Origin: Rhizobium sp. Q54
GTDB taxonomy: Bacteria > Pseudomonadota > Alphaproteobacteria > ATCC43930 > CGMCC-115725
Length of the DNA: 64,000 bases
Direction of reading: 5' to 3'
Assembly (NCBI GenBank): GCA_945861155.1
Contig: CAMATN010000005.1
Span: 1 to 64,000 of the forward strand
Below are positions 18,212-28,924 of the stretch, one piece after another. The translations under genes were made by a program, and so were the position numbers. The notes below the pieces were generated by a model. The model was not told where the DNA came from and ran no database searches. It worked only from the letters and a program-made list of their open reading frames with translations. The number at the start of each line of letters is the position of its first letter. Position 1 is the stretch's first letter.

Positions 18212-18561
18212 ACCGGATGCTCGAGCGCCGACAGCGCCGGGCTCGACGAGAACATCCAGCCGCTGAACAGACGCTCCTTTGCCTCGCCCGGCCGGTTCTC
18301 GTCGATCTCGACAAAGGCGGCATTCTCGCGCCGCTCCTCGGGCGCGCTCTTGGCGCAGTGCCGCACCAGGATCGACAGGTTGCGGAACGTCACGGTCTGC
18401 CCGACCGGCGAATCGAACCGCGACACCCGCGCGGTGATCTTGTCGAGGCCCTGGATGACGACGGTCGGCTCGGCGGTCATCACGGCGGCGGCGGTTGCGC
18501 CGGGCAGCAACATGACGGACGCGAGCATGGCAGGCGCCAGGGCCGCGAGCGCTCGAATCAT
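18082..18561 (-). CDS. DUF2155 domain-containing exported protein
   Basis: This is a 159-aa protein starting at ATG 18561 with signal peptide MIRALAALAPAMLASVMLL. The DUF2155 core follows: VIQGLDKITARVSRFDSPVG, the paired Cys in RHCAKSAPEE and the late LLECKGG, and the block LFSGWMFSSSPALSALEHP. Members are alphaproteobacterial periplasmic proteins of unknown role that sit beside aat and complex I or Mla genes. The ATG overlaps the stop of the preceding small gene (ATGA). The C-terminal Pro/Ala/Lys tail is encoded antisense to the 3' end of aat. Confidence 0.85.
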   Translation of the reverse strand: MIRALAALAPAMLASVMLLPGATAAAVMTAEPTVVIQGLDKITARVSRFDSPVGQTVTFRNLSILVRHCAKSAPEERRENAAFVEIDENRPGEAKERLFSGWMFSSSPALSALEHPVYDVNLLECKGGSGSPTPAAAATPAAPSQAGKPSGKTRGKSAR

Positions 18562-18782
18562 TGCCCGTAGGGGTTGACGAGGGCGGCGAGGATGTCGGCG
18601 AGCACCGCGCGCACCTGGCGCTCGTCGCAGCCCATCAGCACCGCATCCTCGAGCGCGTCCTGCGCCAGCGCCCGCAATTCGGCGAGGTTTTCGTTCAACA
18701 CCTTGATCTTTTCGACGCACGAGACCGGCTCGCCTTCCGGCGTGCGCCAGACCGGAAATTCGTCGGATTCCGCATCCGCCAT
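18558..18782 (-). CDS. small conserved-looking protein upstream of the DUF2155 gene
   Basis: I do not recognise this 74-aa protein. ATG 18782 is the sensible start (MADAESDEFPVWRTPEGEPV); the longer frame to 19004 would translate the intergenic repeats. The sequence is acidic and mostly helical (VLNENLAELRALAQDALEDA), with two Cys, and ends DILAALVNPYGQ. It overlaps the DUF2155 start by 4 nt, so the two are translationally coupled and probably work together or at least are co-expressed. Confidence 0.7.
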   Translation of the reverse strand: MADAESDEFPVWRTPEGEPVSCVEKIKVLNENLAELRALAQDALEDAVLMGCDERQVRAVLADILAALVNPYGQ

Positions 18783-18830
18783 CAGGAAATCCCTCGTCGC
18801 GAAACACCCCTTACCGCGGTTTCTATTCTT

Positions 18831-18892
18831 GTCATACCGGCGAAAGCCGGTATCCACGGTTGACATGGATCCCCGCTTTCGCCGGGATGACT
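18831..18892. repeat. GTCATACCGGCGAAAGCCGG-type hairpin repeat
   Basis: Two hairpin halves, GTCATACCGGCGAAAGCCGG and CCCCGCTTTCGCCGGGATGAC, flank a short spacer that also pairs in part. The same family occurs at 53010-53056 and 58069-58133. It is a dispersed intergenic repeat and is non-coding; in other genomes such units are often wrongly translated into adjacent genes. Confidence 0.8.
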
Positions 18893-18936
18893 CCTGAGAG
18901 TGTGTGAATGAATTGGCGTTCGCTGGATCAGCGAGG

Positions 18937-19106
18937 TGCGTCCTTCGAGACGCCCGCGTCGCGGGCTCTTCAGGATGAGGCTCTTTCTTAATGCGATCAA
19001 ACACATACCCTCATCTGAGGAGGCGCGAAGCGCCGTCTCGAAGGACGCGGGATCGTGTTGCAGCCGGTCTTTTGCCGTTCGCTGGATTGATTCACAAGCT
19101 CTGAGG
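18937..19106. repeat. composite palindromic intergenic repeat (copy 2, inverted relative to copy 1)
   Basis: The reverse complement of this stretch matches 701-885 almost base for base. It contains two CGTCCTTCGAGACG hairpin units in head-to-head orientation and a spacer, and ends in the same TTGATTCACAAGCTCTGAGG block. GTTCGCTGGAT occurs on both sides (18918-18928 and 19077-19087). The element lies just after mlaD, with its right end 10 bp from the mlaD stop. Confidence 0.85.
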
Positions 19107-19116
19107 ACGAGCGCGC

Positions 19117-19614
19117 TCATTTGGCAGCGGGCTGAGTCGAAGGCGGAGTATCGCCCGCGCCCGGCGCTTTCCCGGGCGACGAAAAAATCATCTGGCCGAT
19201 CATGTTTTCCAGGCTGACCGAAGACTGCGTGTATTTGATCTTGCCGCCGGGTGGGATCAATTTGTCCGACCCGCCGGGCACCAGCGACATGTATTTGTCG
19301 CCGAGGAGGCCGGCCGAGGTGACCTGCGCCACGGTGTCGTCCGGCAGCTGGACCGCCGGATCGATGCTCATCCGCAACGTCGCGAGGAAACTCTTCGGGT
19401 CGAGCGCCTCGCCGACCACCGAGCCGATCTTGATGCCGCTGATCCGCACGTCGCTGCCGGCGTGGATGCCATCGACCCGGGCAAACTCGGCGATCACCTC
19501 ATAGCCGCCCGACACCGACCGCAGCTGGCTCGACTTGTAGGCGAAGACCAGAAACAGCGCGGCGACGACGAGCACCACCGTGCCCATCACGGTCTCGATG
19601 ACATTGCCCCTCAT
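19117..19614 (-). CDS. mlaD: outer membrane lipid asymmetry maintenance protein MlaD (MCE domain)
   Basis: MlaD (165 aa) is the inner-membrane-anchored, periplasm-facing ring protein of the Mla phospholipid transport system. One N-terminal membrane helix (about 8-25) is followed by an MCE domain: YEVIAEFARVDGIHAGSDVRI, SGIKIGSVV, then VTSAGLLGDKYMSLVPGGSD. A low-complexity Pro/Ala tail closes the protein. The other Mla genes are not nearby, which is common in this group. It lies 16 bp downstream of the NDUFA12 gene and is likely co-transcribed with it. Confidence 0.93.
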   Translation of the reverse strand: MRGNVIETVMGTVVLVVAALFLVFAYKSSQLRSVSGGYEVIAEFARVDGIHAGSDVRISGIKIGSVVGEALDPKSFLATLRMSIDPAVQLPDDTVAQVTSAGLLGDKYMSLVPGGSDKLIPPGGKIKYTQSSVSLENMIGQMIFSSPGKAPGAGDTPPSTQPAAK

Positions 19615-19630
19615 CGGCGGTTGCCGCTCG

Positions 19631-20008
19631 CTATTCCGGCGTCCATGGCTCGTAATCGCCGGTCGCCGCGACGCGGCGCCCGCCGCGCAGCACCGAGCCC
19701 TGCGGATGGTATGCCTGGGCGGTCCCGGTCATGTTCGGCTGATGCTCCCTCTCCCAGGCGTGGCGGCGACGGGGCTGCGGCACCTCGTTGACCATATGGT
19801 GCAGCCAGGCATGCCATTCCGACGGCACTTTCGAGCCTTCCGGCACGCCCTTATAGATGACCCAGCGCCGCTCGCGGCTGAACCGGCCGCCGCCAAGCCG
19901 CGCCGGCTTATCGCCCTTCAGCCGGTAGTAGCTGTTGCCGTAGGCGTCGCTGCCGACGAGATCGCCGCGCAGCCAGGTCAGCAACCAGGTTCCGAAGGTC
20001 GCGCCCAT
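19631..20008 (-). CDS. NDUFA12-family complex I accessory subunit
   Basis: This 125-aa protein is the bacterial counterpart of mitochondrial NDUFA12 (B17.2), a supernumerary subunit of NADH:ubiquinone oxidoreductase found in alphaproteobacteria. The family pattern is clear: GTWLLTWLRGDLVGSDAYGN, RRWVIYKGVPEGSKVPSEWH, WLHHMVNEVP and the C-terminal YEPWTPE. The start is ATG 20008. It probably sits on the peripheral arm of complex I; the nuo operon itself is not in this window. Confidence 0.93.
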   Translation of the reverse strand: MGATFGTWLLTWLRGDLVGSDAYGNSYYRLKGDKPARLGGGRFSRERRWVIYKGVPEGSKVPSEWHAWLHHMVNEVPQPRRRHAWEREHQPNMTGTAQAYHPQGSVLRGGRRVAATGDYEPWTPE

Positions 20009-20077
20009 GCCATCCCTATCCTTGCGCGGCGAACTTATCGCACCGCTTCAGGGCTGCGGTAAAGAGGCCACACAGAT

Positions 20078-20125
20078 TGTCTATATATTGTGTGTCGGTT
20101 GACGACCTCACCCCATATAGCCTAG
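20078..20125 (+). promoter_or_regulatory. candidate NrdR box pair upstream of nrdJ
   Basis: TGTCTATATATTGTGT at 20078-20093 matches the NrdR box (reverse complement of the ACACWATATATWGTGT consensus) at 13 of 16 positions. A weaker half-site, ACCCCATATAGCCTAG at 20110-20125, matches 9 of 16. Their centres are 32 bp apart, the three-helical-turn spacing typical of NrdR box pairs. They lie 73-120 bp before the start of nrdJ. NrdR would repress nrdJ when dATP is high. Confidence 0.6.
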
Positions 20126-20197
20126 CTTCTAGGCCGGAAGAAGAACCGGCGCGCTACATCTAGTCATCCGACGGCGCGCGATCATCGGGGGAGTATC

Positions 20198-23941
<3,744 letters not shown>

Positions 23942-23967
23942 GCCAGGATTATACGGAGGTTTCAGAG

Positions 23968-24150
23968 ATGGCAAACACTTTCCAAGTTGGCGACGTGGTA
24001 CAGCTAAGATCCGGTGGCCCTAAAATGACCGTGATCGCAGCAGGCCCGGACGGTAACGGTAAGCCTGAGGTCTGGTGCACGTGGTTCCCTGAGAAAAACG
24101 GGAAACCGGAACACGGCTCCTTCCCAGTCGAAGCGATACAGCGCTTCTAG
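23968..24150 (+). CDS. YodC family (DUF2158) small protein
   Basis: A 60-aa protein begins at ATG 23968 with GGAGG 8 nt upstream. MANTFQVGDVVQLRSGGPKM, then WCTWF and the C-terminal VEAIQRF match the YodC/DUF2158 family, a small beta-rich fold of unknown function. It follows nrdJ by 26 bp and may be read from the same transcript. The longer frame upstream (from 23863) overlaps nrdJ and is rejected. Confidence 0.88.
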   Translation: MANTFQVGDVVQLRSGGPKMTVIAAGPDGNGKPEVWCTWFPEKNGKPEHGSFPVEAIQRF

Positions 24151-24171
24151 GACGGGTATCGGTCAAGCAAA

Positions 24172-24262
24172 GTAGGGCGGATAAGCGAAGCGCAATCCGC
24201 CGACTTGCTTTCGCGATGGGCCGGTATCGGCGGAATACGCTTCGCTCTTCCGCCTTACACTT
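24172..24262. repeat. GTAGGGCGGATAAGCGAAGCG-type hairpin repeat
   Basis: AGTAGGGCGGATAAGCGAAG at the left and CGCTTCGCTCTTCCGCCTTA at the right are imperfect inverted copies around a spacer. It is non-coding and resembles widespread intergenic repeats of this motif. It sits between the YodC gene and hicB (convergent) and may serve as a terminator. Confidence 0.7.
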
Positions 24263-24271
24263 GTCGCCTCG

Positions 24272-24700
24272 TCACGCTGCCTTGGCCACATCCACGATGA
24301 GGCGCAGCCCGAGCGCGGCGAGGGCCGCCTCGACCTGCTCCATCTTCGAGGCGTGGCGCAGATCGAGGACGCGGGTGATTTGCGGCAGGTGCCAGCGCAG
24401 CCGGCGCGCCAGTTCGGCCCGGCCGGCGCCCTGCTCGCGCATCGCCTCGTAGAGGGCGGTTTCCGCCATTCCAAGCGCCGAGAGCGGCACTATCGCCTCG
24501 CCGGGCTGTGCCTCCGATGGCGCCGGCAGCTTTTCCTTTGTCGCCACGTACAACGCCAGCGCCGATTCGAGCGCTTCTTCGGCGCGCAAGAGCGCCTCCT
24601 CGCGGCTGTCGCCTTCGGTGATGGCCTCGGGCACGTCGCGGAAGGTGACGGTAAAACCCCCGTCGGGATCGGGCGTCAGGGTCGCGGGATAGGCACGCAT
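24272..24700 (-). CDS. hicB: HicB-family antitoxin, orphaned
   Basis: This 142-aa protein has the HicB N-terminal fold (MRAYPATLTPDPDGGFTVTF, then RDVPEAITEGDSREEALLRA) and a C-terminal DNA-binding helix-turn-helix region (AELARRLRWHLPQITRVLDL). HicB neutralises the HicA mRNA interferase and represses the operon. Here no intact HicA is present: only a decayed fragment lies just upstream (24795-24912), separated by a dispersed repeat. The start is ATG 24700; the longer frame runs into the repeat. It could persist as an antitoxin relic or as a plain regulator. Confidence 0.85.
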   Translation of the reverse strand: MRAYPATLTPDPDGGFTVTFRDVPEAITEGDSREEALLRAEEALESALALYVATKEKLPAPSEAQPGEAIVPLSALGMAETALYEAMREQGAGRAELARRLRWHLPQITRVLDLRHASKMEQVEAALAALGLRLIVDVAKAA

Positions 24701-24733
24701 TGCGTCCTCATTCGAGCTGATCACGCTCTCATT

Positions 24734-24814
24734 GTCATGACCGGGCTTGTCCCGGTCATCCACGACGGCGCCCCGATCTGAGACGTGGATGGCCGGGACA
24801 AGCCCGGCCATGAC
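24734..24814. repeat. GTCATGACCGGGCTTGTCCCGG hairpin repeat inserted between hicA remnant and hicB
   Basis: GTCATGACCGGGCTTGTCCC at 24734 and GGGACAAGCCCGGCCATGAC ending at 24814 are near-perfect inverted arms around a loop with a second inner pairing (ATCCACG and CGTGGAT). The whole is a long imperfect hairpin. It lies exactly where the tail of hicA should be. Confidence 0.8.
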
Positions 24815-24912
24815 GGGTATAGAAGGGCCGTTCAACCTGCGCGAAACCGCTTTCGCCGGTTCGGAGGTGGCCCCTGGCGTTCCAGCCACCGCTTGAACGC
24901 CGCGCTCGCCAC
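24795..24912 (-). pseudogene. hicA: hicA toxin remnant (frameshifted, 3' truncated)
   Basis: From GTG 24912 the reverse strand reads VASAAFKRWLERQG, the family start of the HicA branch with FKRWLE-x-QG. After the Gly codon the frame shifts by one base and continues GATSEPAKAVSRRLNGPSIP, which matches the HicA pattern (GATFEP-GKG...-LNG-S-P) in a different frame. It then runs into the dispersed repeat at 24734-24814 instead of the usual C-terminal PMH...KK helix. The usual catalytic GSH motif is not recognisable. Frameshift plus truncation make it non-functional. The identification rests on a short match, so moderate confidence. Confidence 0.55.
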
Positions 24913-25042
24913 CAACTGAAAATATATGTTCACTGAAGCATCGGGCAACGACTCTCTCCGACATGGCGGAACCGGCTGCCCAACCCGGTTGGGTTCGGCT
25001 TTAATCGGGCCGGCGAGAAACCGTCTTATCGGGAGAGAGAAG

Positions 25043-25555
25043 ATGACGCTCGAAATACGCAGGGTCGTCACCGGGCATGATTCGCAGGGCCGGGCCATCG
25101 TCGCGAGCGATGAGCGGATGACCGGGGTCTCGGCCAGCGCGCGGCCCTATATCTCGCGCTGCGAGATCTGGTCGACCGACACGATGCCGGTCGACAATTC
25201 GGAAGGAGCAGCCACCGCGGCGCAGCGCAAGGGCTTTGTCGTGCGCCACAATTATGTCGGCAGCGGCCAGGGCAGCGTCGTGCGCATCACCGAGTTCGCG
25301 CCGGGCGCGCCCAAATTCATGCACCGCACCGAGACGGTCGACTACGCGATTCTGCTGTCGGGCGAATGCGATCTCGAACTCGACGACGGCAAGACCGTGA
25401 AGGTCAAAGCGGGCGACATCGTCGTCCAGCGCGGCACGATGCATGCCTGGGTCAATAACGGCTCGGTGCCGTGCGTCTTCGCCTTCATCCTGATCGACGC
25501 GGACCCGGTCGAGGCGGGCGGCCAGAAGCTGACGACGCACTACCCGGCGCCCTGA
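25043..25555 (+). CDS. cupin domain-containing protein
   Basis: This 170-aa protein starts at ATG 25043 with GGGAGAGA upstream. The C-terminal half is a single cupin barrel: GAPKFMHRTETVDYAILLSG, then LDDGKTVKVKAGDIVVQRGT and MHAWVNNGSVPCV. The two cupin motifs carry His and Glu residues that may bind a metal (H in FMHRTE, E in the same block, H in MHAW). Such proteins are dioxygenases, isomerases or binding proteins; the substrate is unknown. It stands alone, convergent with murQ. Confidence 0.8.
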   Translation: MTLEIRRVVTGHDSQGRAIVASDERMTGVSASARPYISRCEIWSTDTMPVDNSEGAATAAQRKGFVVRHNYVGSGQGSVVRITEFAPGAPKFMHRTETVDYAILLSGECDLELDDGKTVKVKAGDIVVQRGTMHAWVNNGSVPCVFAFILIDADPVEAGGQKLTTHYPAP

Positions 25556-25575
25556 CGCGATAATTTAGCGGGGCG

Positions 25576-26487
25576 TCAGGCGCGCTTTTTGCGCCCCGCG
25601 CGGCGTTCCTCGATCAGATTCTTGGCGGCGCGCAGGTCGCCGCTGCTCTGAGCGAGCGCCGCTGTCGCCTCGTCGAGAGCGCCGCCTTCGAGCAGCAGCA
25701 GCGCCAGCTTGACGCTGCCCTGCGCCTGGCGCAGCGCCTCGCGCACCTTGTCGCGGTCGCGCCCGGTCAATTGCGCGAGGATCGTCTCGCTGCGCCGCAC
25801 CAGCTTGGTGTTCGATGCCTGGACATCGACCATCAGGCCCCCATAGACGTGGCCGAGCCGGATCATGATCAAGGACGACAGCACGGTCAGCGCGACGCGT
25901 TGCGCGGTGCCGGCCTTCATCCGGGTCGAGCCGGCGATCGGCTCGGCGCCAGTATCGAGCCAGATCGGATGCTCGGACAGGTCGAGGACCGGAGTATTCG
26001 GGTTGTTGGCGATGCCGATCGTCAGCGCGCCGCGCGCCGCCGCCTCGCGCAGGCAGGCGACCGTGAACGGGGTCGTGCCGCTCGCCGCGACCGCGATCAG
26101 CGCGTCGTTGTCGCCGATGGCGTGTTCGCGCACCCGCGCGGCGGCGGCCTCGTCCTCGTCCTCGGCCCCCTCGACGGCGCGCAGCAGCGCCTCGCGCCCG
26201 CCCGCCATCAACAGGACGAGCCGCTCCGCCGGCCAGCTGAAGGTTGGCATCAATTCGGCGCCGTCCTGCACCGCGAGCCGTCCCGACGTGCCGGCGCCGG
26301 CATAGACGAGGCGCCCGCCGGCGCGCAGCCGCGCTTCGATCGCCAGCGCGGCCTGTTCGAGGGCGGGCCGCACGGCATGCACCGCGGCGACGGCGGCGAG
26401 TTGCCCCTCCATCATCGCGTCGAGGATTTCCGCCGGGGTCCACAAATCGATCGTGGAATAGCGCGGGCTGGGGTGTTCGGTTTGCAT
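25576..26487 (-). CDS. murQ: N-acetylmuramic acid 6-phosphate etherase
   Basis: MurQ (303 aa) cleaves the lactyl ether of MurNAc-6-phosphate to GlcNAc-6-phosphate and D-lactate during peptidoglycan recycling. The SIS fold is seen in YAGAGTSGRLAVQDGAELMP, where Glu78 aligns with the catalytic Glu of the family, and in AVAASGTTPFT, GIANNP and GSTRMKAGTAQR. ATG 26487 gives the family length; ATG 26505 is possible; the long frame to 26883 overlaps the divergent gene. It is divergent, with 78 bp between, from the SIS deaminase that acts later in the same pathway. Confidence 0.95.
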   Translation of the reverse strand: MQTEHPSPRYSTIDLWTPAEILDAMMEGQLAAVAAVHAVRPALEQAALAIEARLRAGGRLVYAGAGTSGRLAVQDGAELMPTFSWPAERLVLLMAGGREALLRAVEGAEDEDEAAAARVREHAIGDNDALIAVAASGTTPFTVACLREAAARGALTIGIANNPNTPVLDLSEHPIWLDTGAEPIAGSTRMKAGTAQRVALTVLSSLIMIRLGHVYGGLMVDVQASNTKLVRRSETILAQLTGRDRDKVREALRQAQGSVKLALLLLEGGALDEATAALAQSSGDLRAAKNLIEERRAGRKKRA

Positions 26488-26565
26488 CAATACGACCTGA
26501 TGCATAAACGCCCGCGACCCATTGCCGGTTCTCGGCGTTGAACGAGATAGACCGATTGGGAGCGA

Positions 26566-27621
26566 ATGGTGCCCGGACCAGATCAGGCCGCAATGCCAGC
26601 GAAGACCCTCTCCGAGGAGCTGCGCGAGGCGCCTGGCGCCATCAGCCGCCAGTCGCAACAGCTTGCCGCTCCGCTCGCGGCGCTGGCGGCTCGCCTCCAA
26701 CGCCGGCCGCCGCGACTCGTCATGACCTGCGCCCGCGGCAGCTCGGCGCATGCGGCGACCTTCGCCAAGCATCTGATCGAGCTCTATCTCGGCATCCCGG
26801 TCGCGGCCGCGGCTCCGAACATCGCCAGCGTCTACCACCGGCGACTTCGCCTGAAGGACCAGCTGTTTCTGGCGGTGTCGCAATCGGGGCGCAGCGACGA
26901 TCTGGTCGAGAGCGCGGCGATGGCGAGGGAGGCCGGGGCGTTGACCGCGGCGCTCGTCAACGCGACCGACAGCCCGCTCGCCGCCGTTTGCGACATCGTG
27001 CTGCCGATCGGCGCCGGGCCGGAACAGAGCGTCGCGGCGACCAAGAGCTTTGTCGCCAGCCTCGCCGCGCTGTTGCGCCTCGTCGCGATGTGGGCGCCGG
27101 ACGATCTTCTGCCGGCCGCGCTCGATCGTCTACCGCAGCGGCTCGCCACCGCCGCCGAACTCGACTGGAGCGCGGCGCTCGACAATTTCGCCGGGGCGCC
27201 GAGCCTTATAACGATCGGCCGCGGCCCGACCCTGGCGATCGCCCGCGAGGCGGCGCTAAAGCTCAAGGAGGTGACGAATTTGCATGCCGAGGCGTTCAGC
27301 GGCGCCGAATTCCTGCATGGGCCGGTGGCCTTGGTCTCGACCCGTTACCCGATCCTCGTTCTGCTGCCAACCGACGCGGCGGCCGAGGGATTGCGCGGGT
27401 TGATGGCGGACCTTCGCGGCAAGGGCGCGGCGCTGTTCAGCGCGGACCCAAATGGCGCGACACCTGACGGCGCGCTGCCGGTGCTGCCCTCGGACCATCC
27501 CGCGACCGACGCGATATGCCTGATCCAGTGCTTCTATGCGATGCTGCCGAGGCTGGCCGAGCGCCGCGGCATCGATCCGGACCGGCCCCGCCATTTGCAA
27601 AAAATCACGCGGACCCGATGA
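26566..27621 (+). CDS. SIS domain glucosamine-6-phosphate deaminase/aminotransferase-like protein (NagB-II type)
   Basis: This 351-aa protein has two SIS domains and lacks a glutaminase domain, so it is not a full GlmS. Landmarks are CARGSSAHAATFAKH, AVSQSGRSDDLVE, GAGPEQSVAATKSF, and, in the second SIS, GRGPTLAIAREAALKLKEVT and AEAFSGAEFLHGP. Homologues act as an alternative glucosamine-6-phosphate deaminase (NagB-II). The start is ATG 26566 with GGGAG 3-4 nt upstream. The stop overlaps the nagA start (ATGA), so the two are coupled and together convert GlcNAc-6-P to fructose-6-P. Confidence 0.88.
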   Translation: MVPGPDQAAMPAKTLSEELREAPGAISRQSQQLAAPLAALAARLQRRPPRLVMTCARGSSAHAATFAKHLIELYLGIPVAAAAPNIASVYHRRLRLKDQLFLAVSQSGRSDDLVESAAMAREAGALTAALVNATDSPLAAVCDIVLPIGAGPEQSVAATKSFVASLAALLRLVAMWAPDDLLPAALDRLPQRLATAAELDWSAALDNFAGAPSLITIGRGPTLAIAREAALKLKEVTNLHAEAFSGAEFLHGPVALVSTRYPILVLLPTDAAAEGLRGLMADLRGKGAALFSADPNGATPDGALPVLPSDHPATDAICLIQCFYAMLPRLAERRGIDPDRPRHLQKITRTR

Positions 27622-28784
27622 ACCCCGAGCGAACCCATGCGATCGCCGCCGACACCGTTTTCGATGGGACGGCCCTCCATCGCGGCGCGGCGGTGATCGT
27701 CAGGGGGAGCGCCATTGTCGGGCTGGTGGCGCGACGCGAACTGCCCGCGACAATGCCGGTGCACGACCTGCCGGAGGGGGCGTGGCTCGCGCCGGGCTTT
27801 ATCGACGTGCAGGTCAATGGCGGCGGCGATGTGCTGTTCAACGACGCGCCGACCGCGCAGGGCATCGCCGCGATCGCCGCCGCGCACCGGCGTTTCGGGA
27901 CGACCGCTTTGCTGCCGACCCTGATCAGCGACAGCCCGGACAAGATGCGCGTGGCGAGCGCCGCCGTCACCGCCGCGGCCGGATGTTCTCCCGAGATCCT
28001 CGGCATCCATTTCGAGGGGCCGTTTCTGTCGCGCGAGCGCGCCGGGGTGCACGACCCCAGGGTGTTGCGCGCCCCCGCGGCGGCGGATCTCGACGTGATT
28101 GCAGGACGGCGCGGCGGGGTCACGCTGGTGACCTTGGCGCCCGAATGCGTGCCGCCGGGTTTTATCGCGGCGCTTGCGCGGGCCGGAGTACGCGTCGCGC
28201 TCGGTCATTCGATGGCGAGTTATGCCGAGACGCGAGCGGCGATCGCCGACGGGCTGACCGGCTTTACCCACCTGTTCAACGCGATGCGGCCGATGGCGAG
28301 CCGCGAACCCGGGCCGATCGCGGCGGCGATCGAGGAGCCGCGCGCGTTTTACGGGCTGATCGTCGACGGCGAGCATGTCGCGCCGGCGATGCTGCGCCTG
28401 GCGCTGCGCGGGGCGGGCCACGCGATGCTGGTGACCGATGCAATGCCGCCGGTCGGGGGCACAGGCGATGGCTTCAGGCTCGCCGGCCGGGACATCCAGC
28501 TGCGCGACGGGCGCTGCGCGACGGCCGACGGCACGCTTGCCGGCTCGGCCCTCGACATGGCGAGCGCGGTGCGCAATGCCGTCAGCCTATTGGGCCTGAC
28601 CCTGCCCGCGGCGCTGCGCCTCGCCGCCGCGGCGCCGGCCGCGTTTCTCGGGCTGGCGGACCGGCTCGGGCGTCTCGCGCCGGGCTATCGCGCCGACATC
28701 GTCGCGCTCGAACCGTCCGCCGTGCGCGTACTCGGCACCTGGGTCGCCGGCAAGCCCGACGGCGCGAGCGGCGGCTCGGCGTGA
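27618..28784 (+). CDS. nagA: N-acetylglucosamine-6-phosphate deacetylase
   Basis: NagA (388 aa) is a metal-dependent amidohydrolase that removes acetate from GlcNAc-6-phosphate. The frame begins MNPERTHAIAADTVFDG at ATG 27618, overlapping the previous stop. Motifs: APGFIDVQVNGGGDVLFND, GIHFEGPFLS (metal-binding Glu), ALGHSMASYAETRAAI, THLFNAMRPM, and VTDAMPPVG with the catalytic Asp. It forms an operon with the SIS deaminase and is divergent from murQ. Confidence 0.95.
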   Translation: MNPERTHAIAADTVFDGTALHRGAAVIVRGSAIVGLVARRELPATMPVHDLPEGAWLAPGFIDVQVNGGGDVLFNDAPTAQGIAAIAAAHRRFGTTALLPTLISDSPDKMRVASAAVTAAAGCSPEILGIHFEGPFLSRERAGVHDPRVLRAPAAADLDVIAGRRGGVTLVTLAPECVPPGFIAALARAGVRVALGHSMASYAETRAAIADGLTGFTHLFNAMRPMASREPGPIAAAIEEPRAFYGLIVDGEHVAPAMLRLALRGAGHAMLVTDAMPPVGGTGDGFRLAGRDIQLRDGRCATADGTLAGSALDMASAVRNAVSLLGLTLPAALRLAAAAPAAFLGLADRLGRLAPGYRADIVALEPSAVRVLGTWVAGKPDGASGGSA

Positions 28785-28924
28785 TGCTCGCCGGCGGCGG
28801 CGCGTTCGCTTGAAACGCGGGGCGCTCAAGGGTACACAGGCCCAATACTCGCAACGCCCCGCACAATCGATCACGGCCGCTCCGGGGCGTCTCGCGTTGC
28901 GCGAGCGACCGCACAGGAAAAAAT

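Noticed and set aside
18558-19004. N-terminal extension of the small gene before the DUF2155 gene
   Set aside because: The extra residues are translations of the CGTCCTTCGAGACG and GTCATACCGGCG repeats, not protein-coding sequence.
20009-20197. Adenosylcobalamin riboswitch before nrdJ
   Set aside because: No B12-box or conserved core is visible in this 189-bp gap, and the palindromic AT-rich motif fits an NrdR box better.
24272-24964. Long form of HicB beginning at 24964
   Set aside because: It reads through the dispersed repeat and the hicA remnant; ATG 24700 begins the real HicB domain.
27516-27618. Extended start of nagA at 27516
   Set aside because: It overlaps the deaminase gene by 100 bp; the ATG at 27618 with ATGA overlap gives the family start.
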